A DNA stretch of 64,000 nt from Pomphorhynchus laevis. Its lineage: Eukaryota; Acanthocephala; Palaeacanthocephala; Echinorhynchida; Pomphorhynchidae. The notes beneath the pieces were generated by a model. The model was not told the origin of the DNA. It ran no database searches and was given only the letters and a program-made list of their open reading frames with translations. Made by a program: the position numbers and the translations under genes. Where the stretch lies: contig WNNJ02002024.1 in assembly GCA_012934845.2 (NCBI GenBank), positions 55,704 to 119,703 on the forward strand. Reading direction: 5' to 3'. How positions within the stretch are numbered: the stretch's first letter is position 1; the number at the start of each line of letters is the position of its first letter. This document shows, piece by piece, positions 1 to 12,145 of this stretch.

Positions 1-1494
1 GATGGATTTTAAAGAATTGGCGAAAAGGCTAAGGCAGTAATCGATTTTAGGAAAGAGAAGCAATGAAAGAAGAGACATACAAGAACGGAAGTCGATAGGG
101 GGTGAATACGGCGAATGTCACGGAGAATTAAGTTAGATGAGCGGACCTTGTCACGGACGAAGGGTTTAAGGGAAAGGTGATCATCGAAATGGAAGCCTAA
201 GAAAGTGAGATTGTGTACTATGAGGATGATCGATGAGGCAAAAAATACAGTGGGATGAGATATGTTTGGTTCACGGGGGGAGGATCCACATTATTTAAGA
301 CTTGTCGGGGTTAAGAATGATATGGAGATTGGAGAGACGTTCGTAGATAAAAGAAAGACAGTTGGAGGTAGAAATGGCGATATCGTGTATGCGATGTGCG
401 GGTGCATGAGCATAGATGAGGATGTCATCGGCGTATTGCATGACGTTCAAGGAGAAAGGTTTGATAAACGGAGAGAGATCGCCAAGCAGAAGAGAGAAAA
501 GCAGGGGACCTAAGACTGAACCTTGTGGGACCCCGCAAAAGATATGGATGGGACGGGAGGATGATAAATAAGAACAGAGGCGAAAGGAACGGTCGGATAG
601 ATATGTGGCAAACCCTGCTACGGAGGAAGAAGAAAAGCCGTAATCATAACGAAGGCGAGAAAGGAGGACGGAGTGGTCGACAATGCCGAAGGCGGAGGGA
701 GGTCGAGGAAGATGATAACACTATATAGAGCCTTGTCTCGAGAATGAGTAAGTCGTTGTAAACTTCCATGCAGGTGATTTTTGTGGAGTGATTAGCGCGG
801 AAAGCGGATTGGAAAGGAGGGTACAGATTGAATGAGGAGATATAAGCGTTGATATGTATTAAGATGAGGCGTTCTAAGAGCTTGGAAAGAGTAGGGAGTA
901 GTGAAATAGGGCGATAGCTAGAAGGAAGGGAGGGGTCGAGCGATTGTTTCTTTAGGAGGGGACGAACGATTGCGGATTTCCAGTGTGGGTAGGCAGGGAA
1001 TCGGCAGGTGAGGTTTTGCTGGGCAATGACATGAGAACAGATGAGACTTCGGAAGGTGAGACAGGGAGACGATGAAAAAGTTTCGGGAGGATGAGGCTAG
1101 CCGGGGCAGAGTGGGATAGGATGGAGACCGGGGTGTGAGAGAGCAACGTGGATACTTTGGTCTGGGGAAATGACGAATAATCATGGGGATTGATGTTGCA
1201 TGACGGAGAGGAGCGAGCAAGGATTGAATTAAAAGTATGCCATAGAGTCTTAGAGTTGAATAAAGTGATGATTTTATGCTGACAGAAAGAGTCATTTGGT
1301 ACGTAGTAGGTGGAGGTGAGACCGTTGATGAGCAAGATATGTATCACGGAAAGACGGAGTGATCGCGCGAAAATCACGTCTGAGGGAGCGGTGATAGACT
1401 CGAAAAGCATGACGGAATTGACGCTTTGAGAGTAGGCATTGGATGTTAAACCATGGTGCACGGTGCAAGCGACGGTGTGGGTGATGCTTGAAAC
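1..1494 (-). mobile_element. L2-like LINE, family A, fragment 1 (ORF2 linker and RT)
   Basis: This is a decayed copy of the same family as the longer element at 55140-59160, and it runs off the left edge. On the minus strand it begins at about 1494 with the linker between endonuclease and reverse transcriptase (HRAPWFNIQCLLSK). It then runs through the RT fingers region towards the catalytic segment, whose translation at about 400-440 matches the QYADDILIYAH region of the longer copy. The peptide is broken by several frameshifts: the linker lies in one frame (1292-1494) and the piece to 952 in another. The endonuclease half is absent. Its upstream end abuts a CR1-like ORF1 fragment. Family assignment rests on protein similarity to the L2/CR1 group. 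It cannot be functional. Confidence 0.85.
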
Positions 1495-2680
1495 CAAGGC
1501 GAAATAAATTTACTATATGCAAATCCTTTCGAGTGGAGACTCTGCGTCGCACAACCTGAAAATTTCGGATTATAAGATTTTCTTCACCATTCATTCGACG
1601 CTCGGCCATCTCACGTTTGGCAGTAAACAACTGTTTTCTGTCCTCTGGAGATAAATCTTTCAAAAGACGAATACTCAAACCTCTTAGAAGATGACTGTTT
1701 CGTAGTATAAGTGAACTCATTACGGTGGAGGCAAGAACAACTTTGAGTAAACGAGGTCGACTATCTGATTCTTTTTACCAAGGCGAAATAAATTTACTAC
1801 ACGCAAATCCTTTCAAAGTGTGGCAGAGCAGTTTTGCAAAACACATGAGAGGATTGATTTAACTGCATTGGTATCATGCTGAATACGTAAGTCATTGTTA
1901 ACGGCAGATGACTTGATGAGGTTTGCAATAAGCACACAGTGAGCCCTATCAGTGTCCGCAAAGGGTTAGAATTAGAAGGAACTCCCTCACTATTAGGAGC
2001 GGTATTCCTTGACTAAGATGGCGAGATATAAGTCAGCTGTAAATTTGGGTGGTGCGACGTAGGAACTGACATCAACTGAGCTAAATTTACAAGGGACCCA
2101 AGACCACACAAATTATCTGAGGATGACATAGAAATGCAATGAGGGGTAGAAATGTAAGGTGATTTACCAGATACGACCAAAGAAATACTGGGTTGCAAAT
2201 GGTCAATGGCAGTAACATCAGAAGATTGAACTGATTGATTGGGCAAAATTGAAGGATGTATAGTAATACATGTAGAAGAGATTGGAGATTTGGCATTTTT
2301 AGAGGCAATCGAATGCGGAAGAATTGGTCCTCGAGATTGAAACTTATTACAAGACGAAGAGGAATGTGTGGACATCGCTGCATTACCAGATATTTTCAAT
2401 AGATTTGTCTTGAGACTCTCTATTTCACTCTTCATCGTATTTATCATCTTAGCAGAACAGTAACCACAGTAGAATTCGTTGTTTGCAAGGCAAGATGCCT
2501 AGGATTCTGAAGTCCAAATACTTACCCACGTGTGACAGTCATTGTTTGAGCAAAGGCCTTGTTGTTCAGATCCATTGGAAACATCTCTAACATCAGTGTT
2601 GGACGCGACATGGTTGGAAACTTGTGACTTGTTTTTTCCGACCCATTTGTATATGGTCGTTTGATTCATGAACGTCGGTC
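1495..2680 (-). mobile_element. CR1-like LINE ORF1 fragment (family C)
   Basis: Read on the minus strand from about 2680, this is the ORF1 region of a CR1-like LINE. A Cys-rich finger near 2460-2550 (CSNNDCHTWVSIW, then FYCGYCSAKM) matches the finger of the element at 3704. A Ser/Pro-rich stretch follows (2013-2447, 144 aa open). Last comes the conserved ORF1 C-terminal block at 1500-1800, with ILRNSHLLRG, RLLKDLSPEDRKQL and LIIRNFQVVRRR, matching the equivalent block at 4600-4840. The frame changes at least twice. ORF1 proteins of this type are thought to bind RNA and help form the retrotransposition particle. Here it is only a relic, cut where the family A fragment starts at 1494. Confidence 0.8.
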
Positions 2681-3569
2681 GTAAATCGGTCCGTCCCGTA
2701 TCGGTTTCTTGTTGCTCAGTGATTTGATCTGAAAGCTTGACGATCTGAAAGCTGGACGATCTGGAAGCTGAACGATCTGAAAGTATATGTTAATTACTTC
2801 TCAAACTTTTTTAAGGTCAATTGTATAATGCAATGGTATGATGAGTATTTTTTATATCTTCGTAGTTAATAGTATCGTTTCTATACGCTCAGTTGATTTA
2901 TGAACCAAGCATGATTTTACACATACGTGTTACATCATCATTTAAGATTTTATATGTAGACGTTTCCATCATAAGCTTCTAAAATAACCTTAATTGCAAT
3001 ATAAAAATTCCAAGCACCATATAATTCGAATTAAAAATGCTTAATTCGAAGTATATCCACATTATATTTTTATGAGCAATTAAACATTATATTTTTATGA
3101 TCGATTACCATTGATTTTATATAAAGTATCTCTATGCATACTTTATTCTACATGCCAAATTAAAAATGAACAGTTTATGCGAAATCATACCAAAAATGAA
3201 ACATTTTTATTCTATAAACCATTATTGACTTCTGAACCAAACTGTTAAAAAGTTAGTTTAAATCTCTAAGGCAGTGCTTTGCTATTATTTGCATATCTTT
3301 TTAATTGTAATCAATAACAGATATTTTATTAGAACCAGGTCAATGTCAAGATTTATTTCACCACAATAAATTTGTGATACAAAATCTTTTGAAATTAATA
3401 TACCAAAAGTTATTTATAAATTGTAATTCAATGTATTTATAAGTGTTCTAGTAAATTACACCAAATGCGCCACTACTCTTATCTATTCAATTCAGAAAAA
3501 ATTTTGTTGATTAAATCTACTTACAATAAATAGCATACAATAAAATTACATACAATTCACGAACCTTCG
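2681..3569. other. AT-rich stretch, no gene seen
   Basis: No open frame of note and no recognisable repeat protein. A short GATCTGAAAGCT-type motif is repeated near 2729-2780. The rest is AT-rich sequence with many ATTATATTTTTATG-like words (about 3060-3110). It may be decayed repeat, or the 5' flank of the CR1-like element that starts near 3570. Confidence 0.5.
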
Positions 3570-3703
3570 AAATACACTTGCGTGAAAATACAAATCGCGT
3601 TATAGCGATTTAATCGCGTTACAACGATTTCAACGATTTTTACAACGATTAATACGAATTTCAACAATTGCAATAATTTCGATACTTTTAATATACGACT
3701 AAT

Positions 3704-4840
3704 ATGGGCAAAAAGAAGCGTGTGCAGTCATCAGTAGAAGTCTTGAACTATGAATCATATCAAGTACAGTGTTCCAAACCAGGATGTGATATTTGGACAT
3801 CAGTAACCGGTACAACTAATAAACTTATCGATCTCAAGATGAAAACATTCCTATGCGGCTACTGTGCGTCAGCTGAACTGGACTCACTTCGTGCCTTGAT
3901 TCAAAAGCTCAAAACAGCCAAGCCTGCACACATAAAAATTCTTCCAATAAAGATACACCTATCTCGCCAATACAACATAATAATGACGGTAATGATACTA
4001 GGCAGCAATCAACTCTATGCATTGATGACAATGATATTTTATTGTCTAACATTTTTGAGTCGTCGTCGGTAATTAATCAGTGTAAATTGAATGATATGGG
4101 AAATTGTGCAGAAGATAAAACCGACGAGGGAAATTGTGTAGAAGAAATTCTACCGAGGACACCTAAAGATAACCAGCTTTTACAATTTCCGGTGGATGTT
4201 TCAGCATCAGTTGTCAAGCGGTATCGATAGGACTCGAACCAGATTCCAGTGCTCAAAGTGGAGATGACATTGTATCTAGGTCATTTATAGAGAAGAGCAT
4301 CGAGCTAAATTGTACAGATAATAGTAGTAATAATCGATACACCTCCCTAGACAAACCCATTAAAGTGAACTATCGTAATACAAATGTCCATTTAGATGAG
4401 TCCCGAAAGCGACCGTTGATTCCACGAGATAGAGCTATAATAATGGCCAATATTGTTAAGTCGTCAGCGATAAACAATCAACATAGGTTGAATGATGACC
4501 TCGATAAAGTTAGGTCCATATTGGGACGTGTATTATCTGATTGTGATTCGCAATTTATAACATCTTTGAAAGTAGTCTCCCTCTTTCGCATAGACAAATC
4601 TGATGATACAAATGCGAAACCTCGCTTATTAAAAATAATATTCAGTGACAAAGAGTACGTTAATGTTTTTTTAAGAAAATCTTATAGACTTAGTGGTACT
4701 GGCATCAGATTACTTAGAGACTTAGACCCGTCAGATAGAGAAAAGTTAAAGCTGGCTAAGATTGAGCTTCATTAAAGACTCAACAGTGGGGAGCGAAATC
4801 TCAGGATTCAAAATTTTCAAGTAGTGCGACGCCGCCCTCG
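3704..4840 (+). pseudogene. CR1-like ORF1 (Cys-rich finger protein), broken
   Basis: It starts at an ATG (MGKKKRVQSS) just after the leader. Residues 25-66 form a Cys-rich finger, CSKPGCDIW then FLCGYC, the same arrangement as in the ORF1 relics at 2460-2550 and 59000-59090. After a low-complexity middle comes a conserved C-terminal block (4440-4840): RVLSDCDSQFITSLKVVSLFRID, RPLIPRDRAII upstream, SYRLSGTGIRLLRDL, and QNFQVVRRR. The reading frame shifts near 4050, again between 4230 and 4365, and a stop follows at about 4773. The family is believed to act as nucleic-acid-binding partner of ORF2 in cis. Confidence 0.82.
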
Positions 4841-4846
4841 TGTGTT

Positions 4847-7713
4847 TTGGACAATGTTACCCTCACACGACAAAATTTCACATGCATTCGACCTCTCGAG
4901 CTGCGTCGCACCTATCAAAGGAATAACGAAAGTCCATATGTAACCAATATACCAGATATTTATTGTGAAAAATTTATAAATGTGTTATATTCTAATGTTC
5001 AAAGTATCCTCCCAAAAATGATAGAGGTTTCGCTACTTGCTGAAGAGAGTAATGCTATTATCCTGGCAATCAGTGAATCTTGGTTGAATTCTAACATTGA
5101 GGACTCAGAAATTGCAATTCCCGGTTACAGCTCATACCGTTGTGATCGTATTAATGTCAGAGGTGGCGGTGTAGTCATATACGCCCGAGATAGTATTACA
5201 TCCAGTGTCCTATATCACGATAATGAGGAGATTAGTTACCAATCCCTATGGTGTCGTTTCGAAAGCCCTGATTCCTCTGTTGTCATTGGACTTATGTACA
5301 GAAGTCCTATGTCATCCACCAAACGCCTCCGGAAAGATTTAGAACGGTTTACCTCTTACGAAAACTTAATCTTACTTGGGGACTTTAATATGCCTCGTAT
5401 AGACTGGTCTACTTATTCCCGTTTGAGCGGCTGTGATTGGGAATCTTCTGAACTACTCGATTTATTAAACGAGCTGAATTACTTTCAGTACGTAAATCAA
5501 GACACTCGTTTCAGAGGCTCTTCTAGACGTCTATTAGATTTATGTTTGTCTAACCATGATCTACAGATAAATATTGACTACATACAAGCTATAGGGAATA
5601 GTGACAATTGCAGTATGTTAATTCGCTTTCCGTTCGTTCTGTCTTCCATAAACACTTGTCGCATAGAGCTTAATGTTTTCAAGGCCGATTATAGCGCAAT
5701 CGGTAGGCACCTTGATCGCGTTGTTTGGCTTGACCCATTTGTGGTCGGATTGGAATGTGCATGGAGGTTTTTTCGAGATACTCTTGCTTCTCTTCTAGAC
5801 AGATATGCGCCTTTACGTGCTTCACGCTCCCGTAAATACAATAAGCCGTGGTTTGACGTATAGTTAGGAAATCTTCTTAAGGAATGTAAGATCCTTTATC
5901 GTCGATATCGTCAATTTAAAGGAGAATATCAATTATATCGAAACGCAAGAAACAGATTTACGGCACTTAAAAGATCTAAGAAACTCTACTTTGAGAAATC
6001 ACTCGTTCATAATATCAAGTATGAGCCAAGTTTATTTTTCAAATATTGTGCATCCAAAAATCGATCGAGATGCAAATGTTTCCTGTAACGTGTGAAAAAT
6101 AAAGTAGTTGTCTACGATTATATGGTCGCTAATACATTTGTAGAGACATTCTTTCCTAGAATAGATGAATCAGTTACTGTACACGGCACCCTTTATCAGA
6201 ATAATAAATCATCTAACTTGACGTCACATATTTCTATCGCTCATGTATATGAGCAACTTCGACGATCAAAACGGTGTCATTCTGCTGGTCCTGACAGATT
6301 GCCATCCATCCTACTTAGAGAATTAGCATTCCGCATTTGCGGTCCACTACATCGAATATTCATATTTTCCTTATGCAAATCAAAGATTCCCCTCGACTGG
6401 CTAAAATCGATAGTTTGCCCTGTATATAAAAAGGTGATAGGTCATGCGCCAGCAATTTTATACCAGTTAGTTTGACATGTATTTGCTGTAAGGTACTAGA
6501 GCGTTTGATTTTGTTTCACAACAACCGCAATGTTTCGATAAATAACCTTTTACATCCTGCGCAACATGGATTCCGTTCGAGTAGATCAACATGTTCAAAT
6601 CTTCTAATTGCTAGAGATGATTGATCCAGTGCTTTTGATGCATGTGTCGACATCGACGTGGTATTCGTGGACTTCTCGCGTGCTTTCGATACAATCAATC
6701 ATAATATACTTATTGGCAAACTTATAGGACTTCACTTTGATTCTGTAATTGTTAATTGGATTCGTGCGTATTTATTAGATAGAACTGCGGCAGTCAGAGT
6801 AAGTGAGACTTTGTCAGATTGGACTTCTATATGTAGTGGTGTACCACAAGGATCGATTTTAGGACCAATTTTATTAAATATATATTAACGAACTCCCATC
6901 ATTACTGCTGTCAAAAACGTTGTTGTACGCCGATGATCTTAAGGTCTATCGCTGTGTTGTTAATTACCTTAACCGACAAATGTTACAGTCTGATCTCGAT
7001 ACATTGACGTATTGGTCAGCTGAGAACTGTTTAAGTATTAATGTGACAAAATGTGCATACATGCACATAGGGAATAAGTTTTCGACAACCAGCTACTCAA
7101 TTAACTTACAACCAATTCCTATGGTTCGTCAATATAGAGACTTGGGCGTCGTCGTTTCGGATGATCTAGGCACTAGGAAAAATACGGAGCAAATATGTGC
7201 TAGAGCAACTTGAATTTCCGGTATGATTTCCAGATGTTTTAGTAAATTAGAAATTGAGTCATTTAAACTTTTATTCACTACTCTCTGTTCAAGTGTTCTT
7301 AATTATTGTTCTCCATCATCATACCCAGTTAAAAATCGGAAGAGTTTCGTATTGAACAGGTATTGCGACGTTCTTCTAAACGGGTAGCGGGCCTTCATAA
7401 CCTTACTTATAAGGAACGGTTAAGTCACCCTAATATGCCTTCGTTATCTTCACTTTGAGCAATAAATGACCTGGTTGTAGTGTGGCGGGCGATGGGCAAT
7501 CCTGAGAATCCCATTAGAAATCTATTTAGTGTGCGAAATGACTCAGGATTACGTGGTCGTCCATTTATGTTACAACGTAAACATTGGTGTAAAAAAAGAA
7601 GCATTAATTTTGCCGTGCGTGTCATTCCAGCTTGGAACAGTTTACCGGCGGAAGTGGTCAAGCAGACGTGGATTTGTATCTACTTTGAAGTAAATTGTGA
7701 AGGTGTCTATTGA
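4847..7713 (+). pseudogene. CR1-like ORF2 (APE endonuclease and reverse transcriptase), broken
   Basis: The endonuclease lies in the open stretch 4847-5863. It has LYSNVQSILPK at the start, ISESWLNS, the GGGVVIYAR strand, the catalytic LLGDFNMPRIDW and the terminal GNSDNCSML where SDH is usual. The frame continues past a TAG at 5861 and a TAA near 6086 through the linker to RT (HSAGPDRLPSILLRE). RT motifs follow in other frames: VFVDFSRAFDTINHN (6658 on), GVPQGSILGPILLN, and LYADDLKVYR (6920 on). The C-terminal block at 7480-7713 has WNSLPAEVV. The start chosen is the frame start; the true start is unclear. About two stops and three frameshifts separate the pieces. The replaced SDH histidine also suggests decay. 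Confidence 0.87.
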
Positions 7714-7799
7714 GCTACGCTCGCTGGCAATCTTTTTTAATACTATTTTTTTCAAAATCATATACTTTTTTACAATAAATCAAATATCTCAAATGACAG

Positions 7800-10700
7800 A
7801 GTTTATAATCAAAAGCTAATAATAATTATTACAAGCAAACATTGGCTATCTCTTCTGTTGATCGAAAATGATCGTGAAAAGTTTTCCATATGTAGAGCGT
7901 AGCGCTCTTAAACAGGCAGATGCAGCACGAGCTAAGGCATATGAAATTTTCTCTCTTATATTTTTTATTATTTGAGGATATGGGAGTTCGCGTTTTGAGC
8001 TTAATTTTGAGGCTATTTGCTTCATTATCCAATTAGATTCTTGACTTGATCCTCCTGAAAGTGAAAAAATTAACGGAATTAAATGCGCCTGTTCTAAACT
8101 CGAAATTCGCTCTCCATACTTCGATATTTTCCGTTTTTCATGGTATTCAAAGTCAGCCTTACACTCAGTTCGGGAGTTAGAGGGAGCATGCACATTAAAT
8201 ATCGCGACATCCAAAAATGTCCGCTCAAACCGGCTTCCGAATAGTCCACTACATACAACATCCAGACAGGCTTCTTTCGATACGCTTGTGCTATTGTTAT
8301 TAAAACGATAATCAGATGGTACGGGTGCTAATACTGGTTCAACCTCCACGTCACTGTATATCTTGCTTAAGAGGTGAGAAAATATATCCCTTACTTCATT
8401 ATGCCTGATAGATGGTAACGCTCCAGTCTTGCACGAAAATACATGATTGATAGTCATTTCTGAAGAACATATGCATTTTTTATTTTCTAATGCTCGCAAA
8501 AACCATTCATAGCGACCTGCTAACGCATCGCTAAACTCATTGTTTGTAAGCCGAAACCCCTCGTGACGTAGAGGTAGGGAAGATAGCCACGATGAAGCTC
8601 CCTTGTAACTAGCATGTGCCAATATCTTAAAGTAATCCGCTCGTAGAGATTTAAGTATTAATTCTTTCCTCGATTTGGCTACGTTTAATCTCATGTACGA
8701 AATGTTTCTAGCTATTTGAGTTTGAACATCTCTCAGGTTTTCCCCAGTATATCCGTCTCGATAGGTTTCGTACATTCTACGAGAACAATCATAATCCAAG
8801 TCAGCGATGTATTCCGGATGAACTAACCCAATGCCCCTAACTTGAACGGTAGAGTTAATAATTCTTTATGTGCTTGTTCAATTTTCGCTTGTGTGATTGA
8901 CTCAATAAAACTGCTATACAATAGGCTTTTTAGACATCTAGTGACATCCGTGCACATTAGTACTGTTCTGTAAGTATATATCCATTTCCATTGCACAGAG
9001 TGTATTAAGCCGGAATAAGCAGTCTGTCGATCAATTTTACTAACTTCAACTAATCTTTCAAGTGTGGATGCCCAGGATGTTACCCTGTTTTTTATAATAT
9101 CCAAAACATCAACTTCTGCTCCAATGGGAGTTCCAAGTACTTTGATAGCACGCTCACTTATTTTACAGCCAGTGAAGTTGCTAGTGTCGAATTCATGTTC
9201 CTTGTGTATTAGCAGCTGTGTCTTTAGTGGATTAACGTAATATCCAAGTTTTGGGCCTATTGTTTTTAGTATTTCCCAGGCTTTAGATAAATCATCGCTA
9301 GGACCGACAAATTTTGCATCGTCTGCGTACCATCGTTGAATCACTGATCGTAAACGTTTTTGAATATGTAGGATAAGTGGTAGAGTCGAAACGGCAAATG
9401 CAGCCATGGCCAGAGGGTCACCTTGAGTGAAACCCTCTTTTGAAAATATCGGATCACTACCAGTAAACATTGTTGATGACTTTACGTATAAGTTCACTAG
9501 TATTGTTTCTAGAGACGGACAAATGAATTTTATGTTTTCTAATGTTAGACGTCGATTTACAGAATTAAAAGCGTTTGTTTCATCCACGGCCAGTAAGCCA
9601 AAGTCACCCCTAGAGTGAAAGGAATCTGATAAGGAATGAACAGCGAATTCTATTCCGCTTCTCTGTGATGCGCACAATTGCACAGTTCACATTACATCCT
9701 GAATATGGTTTCTAATTTTTCCTAAAACGACTTTGCTAATTATCCGTCGTTATACTTGTCCCACGCCAATTGGTCGTATACCTGCAGTCTTTTTTAAAGC
9801 TATAAGTCTACTCTCTACAAACGCACGCAAACTGTTAGGATGGATATGCTCTGAAGCTAATCGTATTGCAAATTCCGCTAGTGATGTTGTCAACTTCTTA
9901 GATTGGATACCGAATAGCTTATCTATTACAGTATTTGTACCAACTTTCGAATCGGGAGAAAGAATGGGTGAATCGTCTTTAAATTCTAGAAGTCTGGTTG
10001 CTGAAGCTACACATCCATTCTCCATTAGCCGAATGTAGTTTTTATGCCAATCAATCTTCTTTGTTTTCACATTGCAATGTGATGTTGTCTGCAACGTCAA
10101 TGCTTCTTCATATACACTTATAAACTCTTAAGCTTTCCAACTCTTTAAACGACGCTCAATGGTCTTTCTAGTGTAAGAGATCTTACGCGTTGGGATTTTT
10201 TGAAAGATACACTGAGAGAAAACCGTTGCTTTCATCAATGAGATTTGGCCATCATCTTTGTCATTTGCTATTAAATTGTAATAAGAAGATAAAATATCTA
10301 TAAATTCGTTACTCGCCCTATATATAGGAAGTTGCATGAGGTTGGGGCGCCAATTACATACCTTATAATATATGTATTCAATAGAAATACTGGGTGTTGT
10401 TATATTATTTATTGCCCTTGCCTGTACTGTTGCATCGTTGTTTTGAAATGTAGATAAGTAATCTATTGAATCTACGCATGAAATACAACTCTGACTGATT
10501 TTGTTCGTAATCAATTGACTATTATCTTTACGAACTTGGTCGTTGAATATGCTAGTGAGATCTGTTTGTGTAGAATTTCGACATTGGATGGAATTCACTT
10601 TGATAAACTCTGAATTGGAAAATATATTATTAATTCGATTATTACAGCCTGGTGCTCTGCAATTCACACACGGGCTTGATTTTTTCGCACATCGACACCC

Positions 10701-10860
10701 ACGACAAATGGCCGCTGCGCCATTGCAATTACAACATCGTATTTCATCTGTTAGTTTTCCGCGAACCATTCTGCGTACTCCGGGATGTGCCCTGGATGTA
10801 CGACTTCGAAATTGTATGTGTGTTAAAGTTGTGTGTTTAATCACTTGAGATAGTTGTGTT
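7800..10860 (-). mobile_element. RT element with CXC-like finger and nuclease-like C-terminus (family D, copy D1)
   Basis: The best copy of family D, minus strand, read from about 10850 down. The N-terminal part (10128-10844) has a Cys-rich block CCNCNGAAAICRGC then PCVNCRAPGCNN, resembling a CXC/tesmin-like zinc domain. The middle (9750-10100) ends in RPIGVGQV. The RT (8823-9683) has LAVDETNAFNSVNR, EGFTQGDPLAMAAFA and RWYADDAKFVG. The C-terminal part (7846-8799) has CICSSEMTINHVFSC, PSIRHNEVRDIF, and a restriction-like nuclease pattern CLDVVCSGLFG with RTFLDVAIFNVHAPSN. Proteins of this layout are common in many invertebrate genomes. I believe it is a non-LTR type with a restriction-like nuclease, but its formal clade is uncertain. 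In-frame stops at about 10128, 9750 and 9690 interrupt an otherwise continuous frame. Confidence 0.82.
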
Positions 10861-11263
10861 CGATTGTATTTACGTTAGATTGTATTTACTTTAGATTGTA
10901 AGTAGTTTATTTAGCAGCCAAGAAAGTTCAAACTCGCTGACATTCTAGTAATAATTTATTTTCTCTTTCTGGCCCGAAAACAACTTGTTTATCCTTTTTG
11001 ATACTTTTGTAGAAAAGCCTTTTTTAATTGCTTTTGATGGAAAACCGTTTTTATCTAATAGAATTCTAATTGTCTTATTATTTGTTTCAAGTTCATTTAT
11101 ATCGGAAAAACCATCTTACTTCGTAAAAACAAAGAATTGGCAGCAGATATTTTCCAATATGTTGGAACATTAGTATTCCACGAAACAATATTTAAATTAT
11201 TAAAAATTTTATAATAAACGGATGTTTTTAAAATATCATTTAATATTCTACTAACGACGACAT
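10861..11263. other. Spacer with short TTGTATTTAC repeats, no gene seen
   Basis: Just upstream of D1 (minus orientation) a word close to GATTGTATTTACKTTA is repeated about three times at 10863-10900. This could be part of the D1 5' leader. Near 10935 the word CTCGCTGACATTCTAG also occurs at the end of the CR1-like tail at 17875-17891. No coding potential beyond short chance frames. Confidence 0.45.
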
Positions 11264-12145
11264 GTAAAAGAAGGGAATTACAGGAACGCAAGGAACAGTA
11301 AACAGGACGAGAATTATCAAGAAAAGGAAGGTTGAGAAATGAAGGGGTATGAAAAGTTACAAAGCGGAAAGCAACGATAAGAAGACGAATTTGAACACGA
11401 CAATAAATTGTAGGCAAATCGAGAGAAGCAAGATGGTAAGATGTATGATCAAAACGACGAAGACGGATGAGAATTCGGACAGCTGCGTTGACGATGCGTT
11501 GTAGGGGAAGAAGAGTGGATTTAGGTGAGTTGGAAAATAGACTAAGACAATAATCGAGTCTAGAAAAAAAGAGAGATGATATGAGAGTCATACAAGAAGG
11601 GAAATCGATCAATCTACGAACTTGACGGAGGTTGCGGAGTATCAAGGTAGATGAGCGTACTTTATCTCTAACAAAAGGTTTAAGTGAAAGTCGGTTGTCA
11701 AAATGGAAGCCTAGGAAAACGAGATTATCAACGATAGGAAGAATTATAGAATTTAATGATACGGAGGGAGGTTCGAAGCCGAGGCGTCGAGGTAGGATCC
11801 ACATAATTTTGGATTTATCAGGATTCAGAGAAAGGCGAAGGGAAGAAAGATGATTGGAAATTGAGACAAGACAGTCCGAAGCGGAAACACTAAGATCGTG
11901 AATACGATAAACAGGTGCATGAGCATAGATGAGAATGTCATCAGCATATTGCATAACATGGAAGTTAAATTTATGAGAAATCGAAGACAAATCACCAAGA
12001 AGAAGAGAGAAAGGTATAGGGCCTAATACGGAGCCTTGTGGAACACCGGACGGAATGGACGAAGGATGGGAGAGAGAAGAGTTAGAATATACGCGAAATG
12101 TACGGTTTGATAGATATGAAGAAAACCATGATACAGTGGGTAAAA
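11264..12145 (-). mobile_element. L2-like LINE, family B, left copy (in inverted duplication)
   Basis: Minus-strand 5'-truncated L2-like ORF2. It starts at LPTVSWFSSYLSNR and runs through SGVPQGSVLGPI, MQYADDILIYAH (RT catalytic motif), SLNPDKSKIMWILP, FSRLDYCLSLFSNSPKS and the conserved L2/CR1 C-terminal region. The reading frame stays open for about 290 codons. Homology with the right copy (48081-49285) stops abruptly at 11264, inside the C-terminal region, so the inverted duplication ends there and the 3' tail is missing. On its 5' side the L2 sequence joins an interrupted Jockey-like endonuclease (see 12146-13480). Confidence 0.87.

Larger units (their letters stand above)
3570..7790 (+). 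mobile_element. CR1-like LINE, family C, near full length (C1)
   Basis: A two-ORF non-LTR retrotransposon on the plus strand, nearly complete but decayed. It has a 5' leader (3570-3703) with repeated GCGTTATAGCGATT-like words, ORF1 (3704 to about 4840), ORF2 (about 4847-7713), and a 3' tail holding a small hairpin word GAGCTACGCTC near 7711-7725 followed by T-rich sequence. The ORF2 order is APE endonuclease, linker, reverse transcriptase, then the CR1/L2-type C-terminal block ending in an AWNSLPAEVV motif. The same 3' end recurs at 17490-17935. CR1-group elements insert by target-primed reverse transcription. This copy has several frameshifts and in-frame stops, so it should be dead. Confidence 0.9.

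Noticed and set aside
918-1497. Two long overlapping minus-strand frames as separate genes
   Set aside because: They are different frames over the same L2-like ORF2 region, as comparison with 56333-57252 shows.
2013-2447. 144-aa Ser-rich frame as a host gene
   Set aside because: It sits between the Cys finger and the C-terminal block of a CR1-like ORF1 and is its low-complexity middle part.
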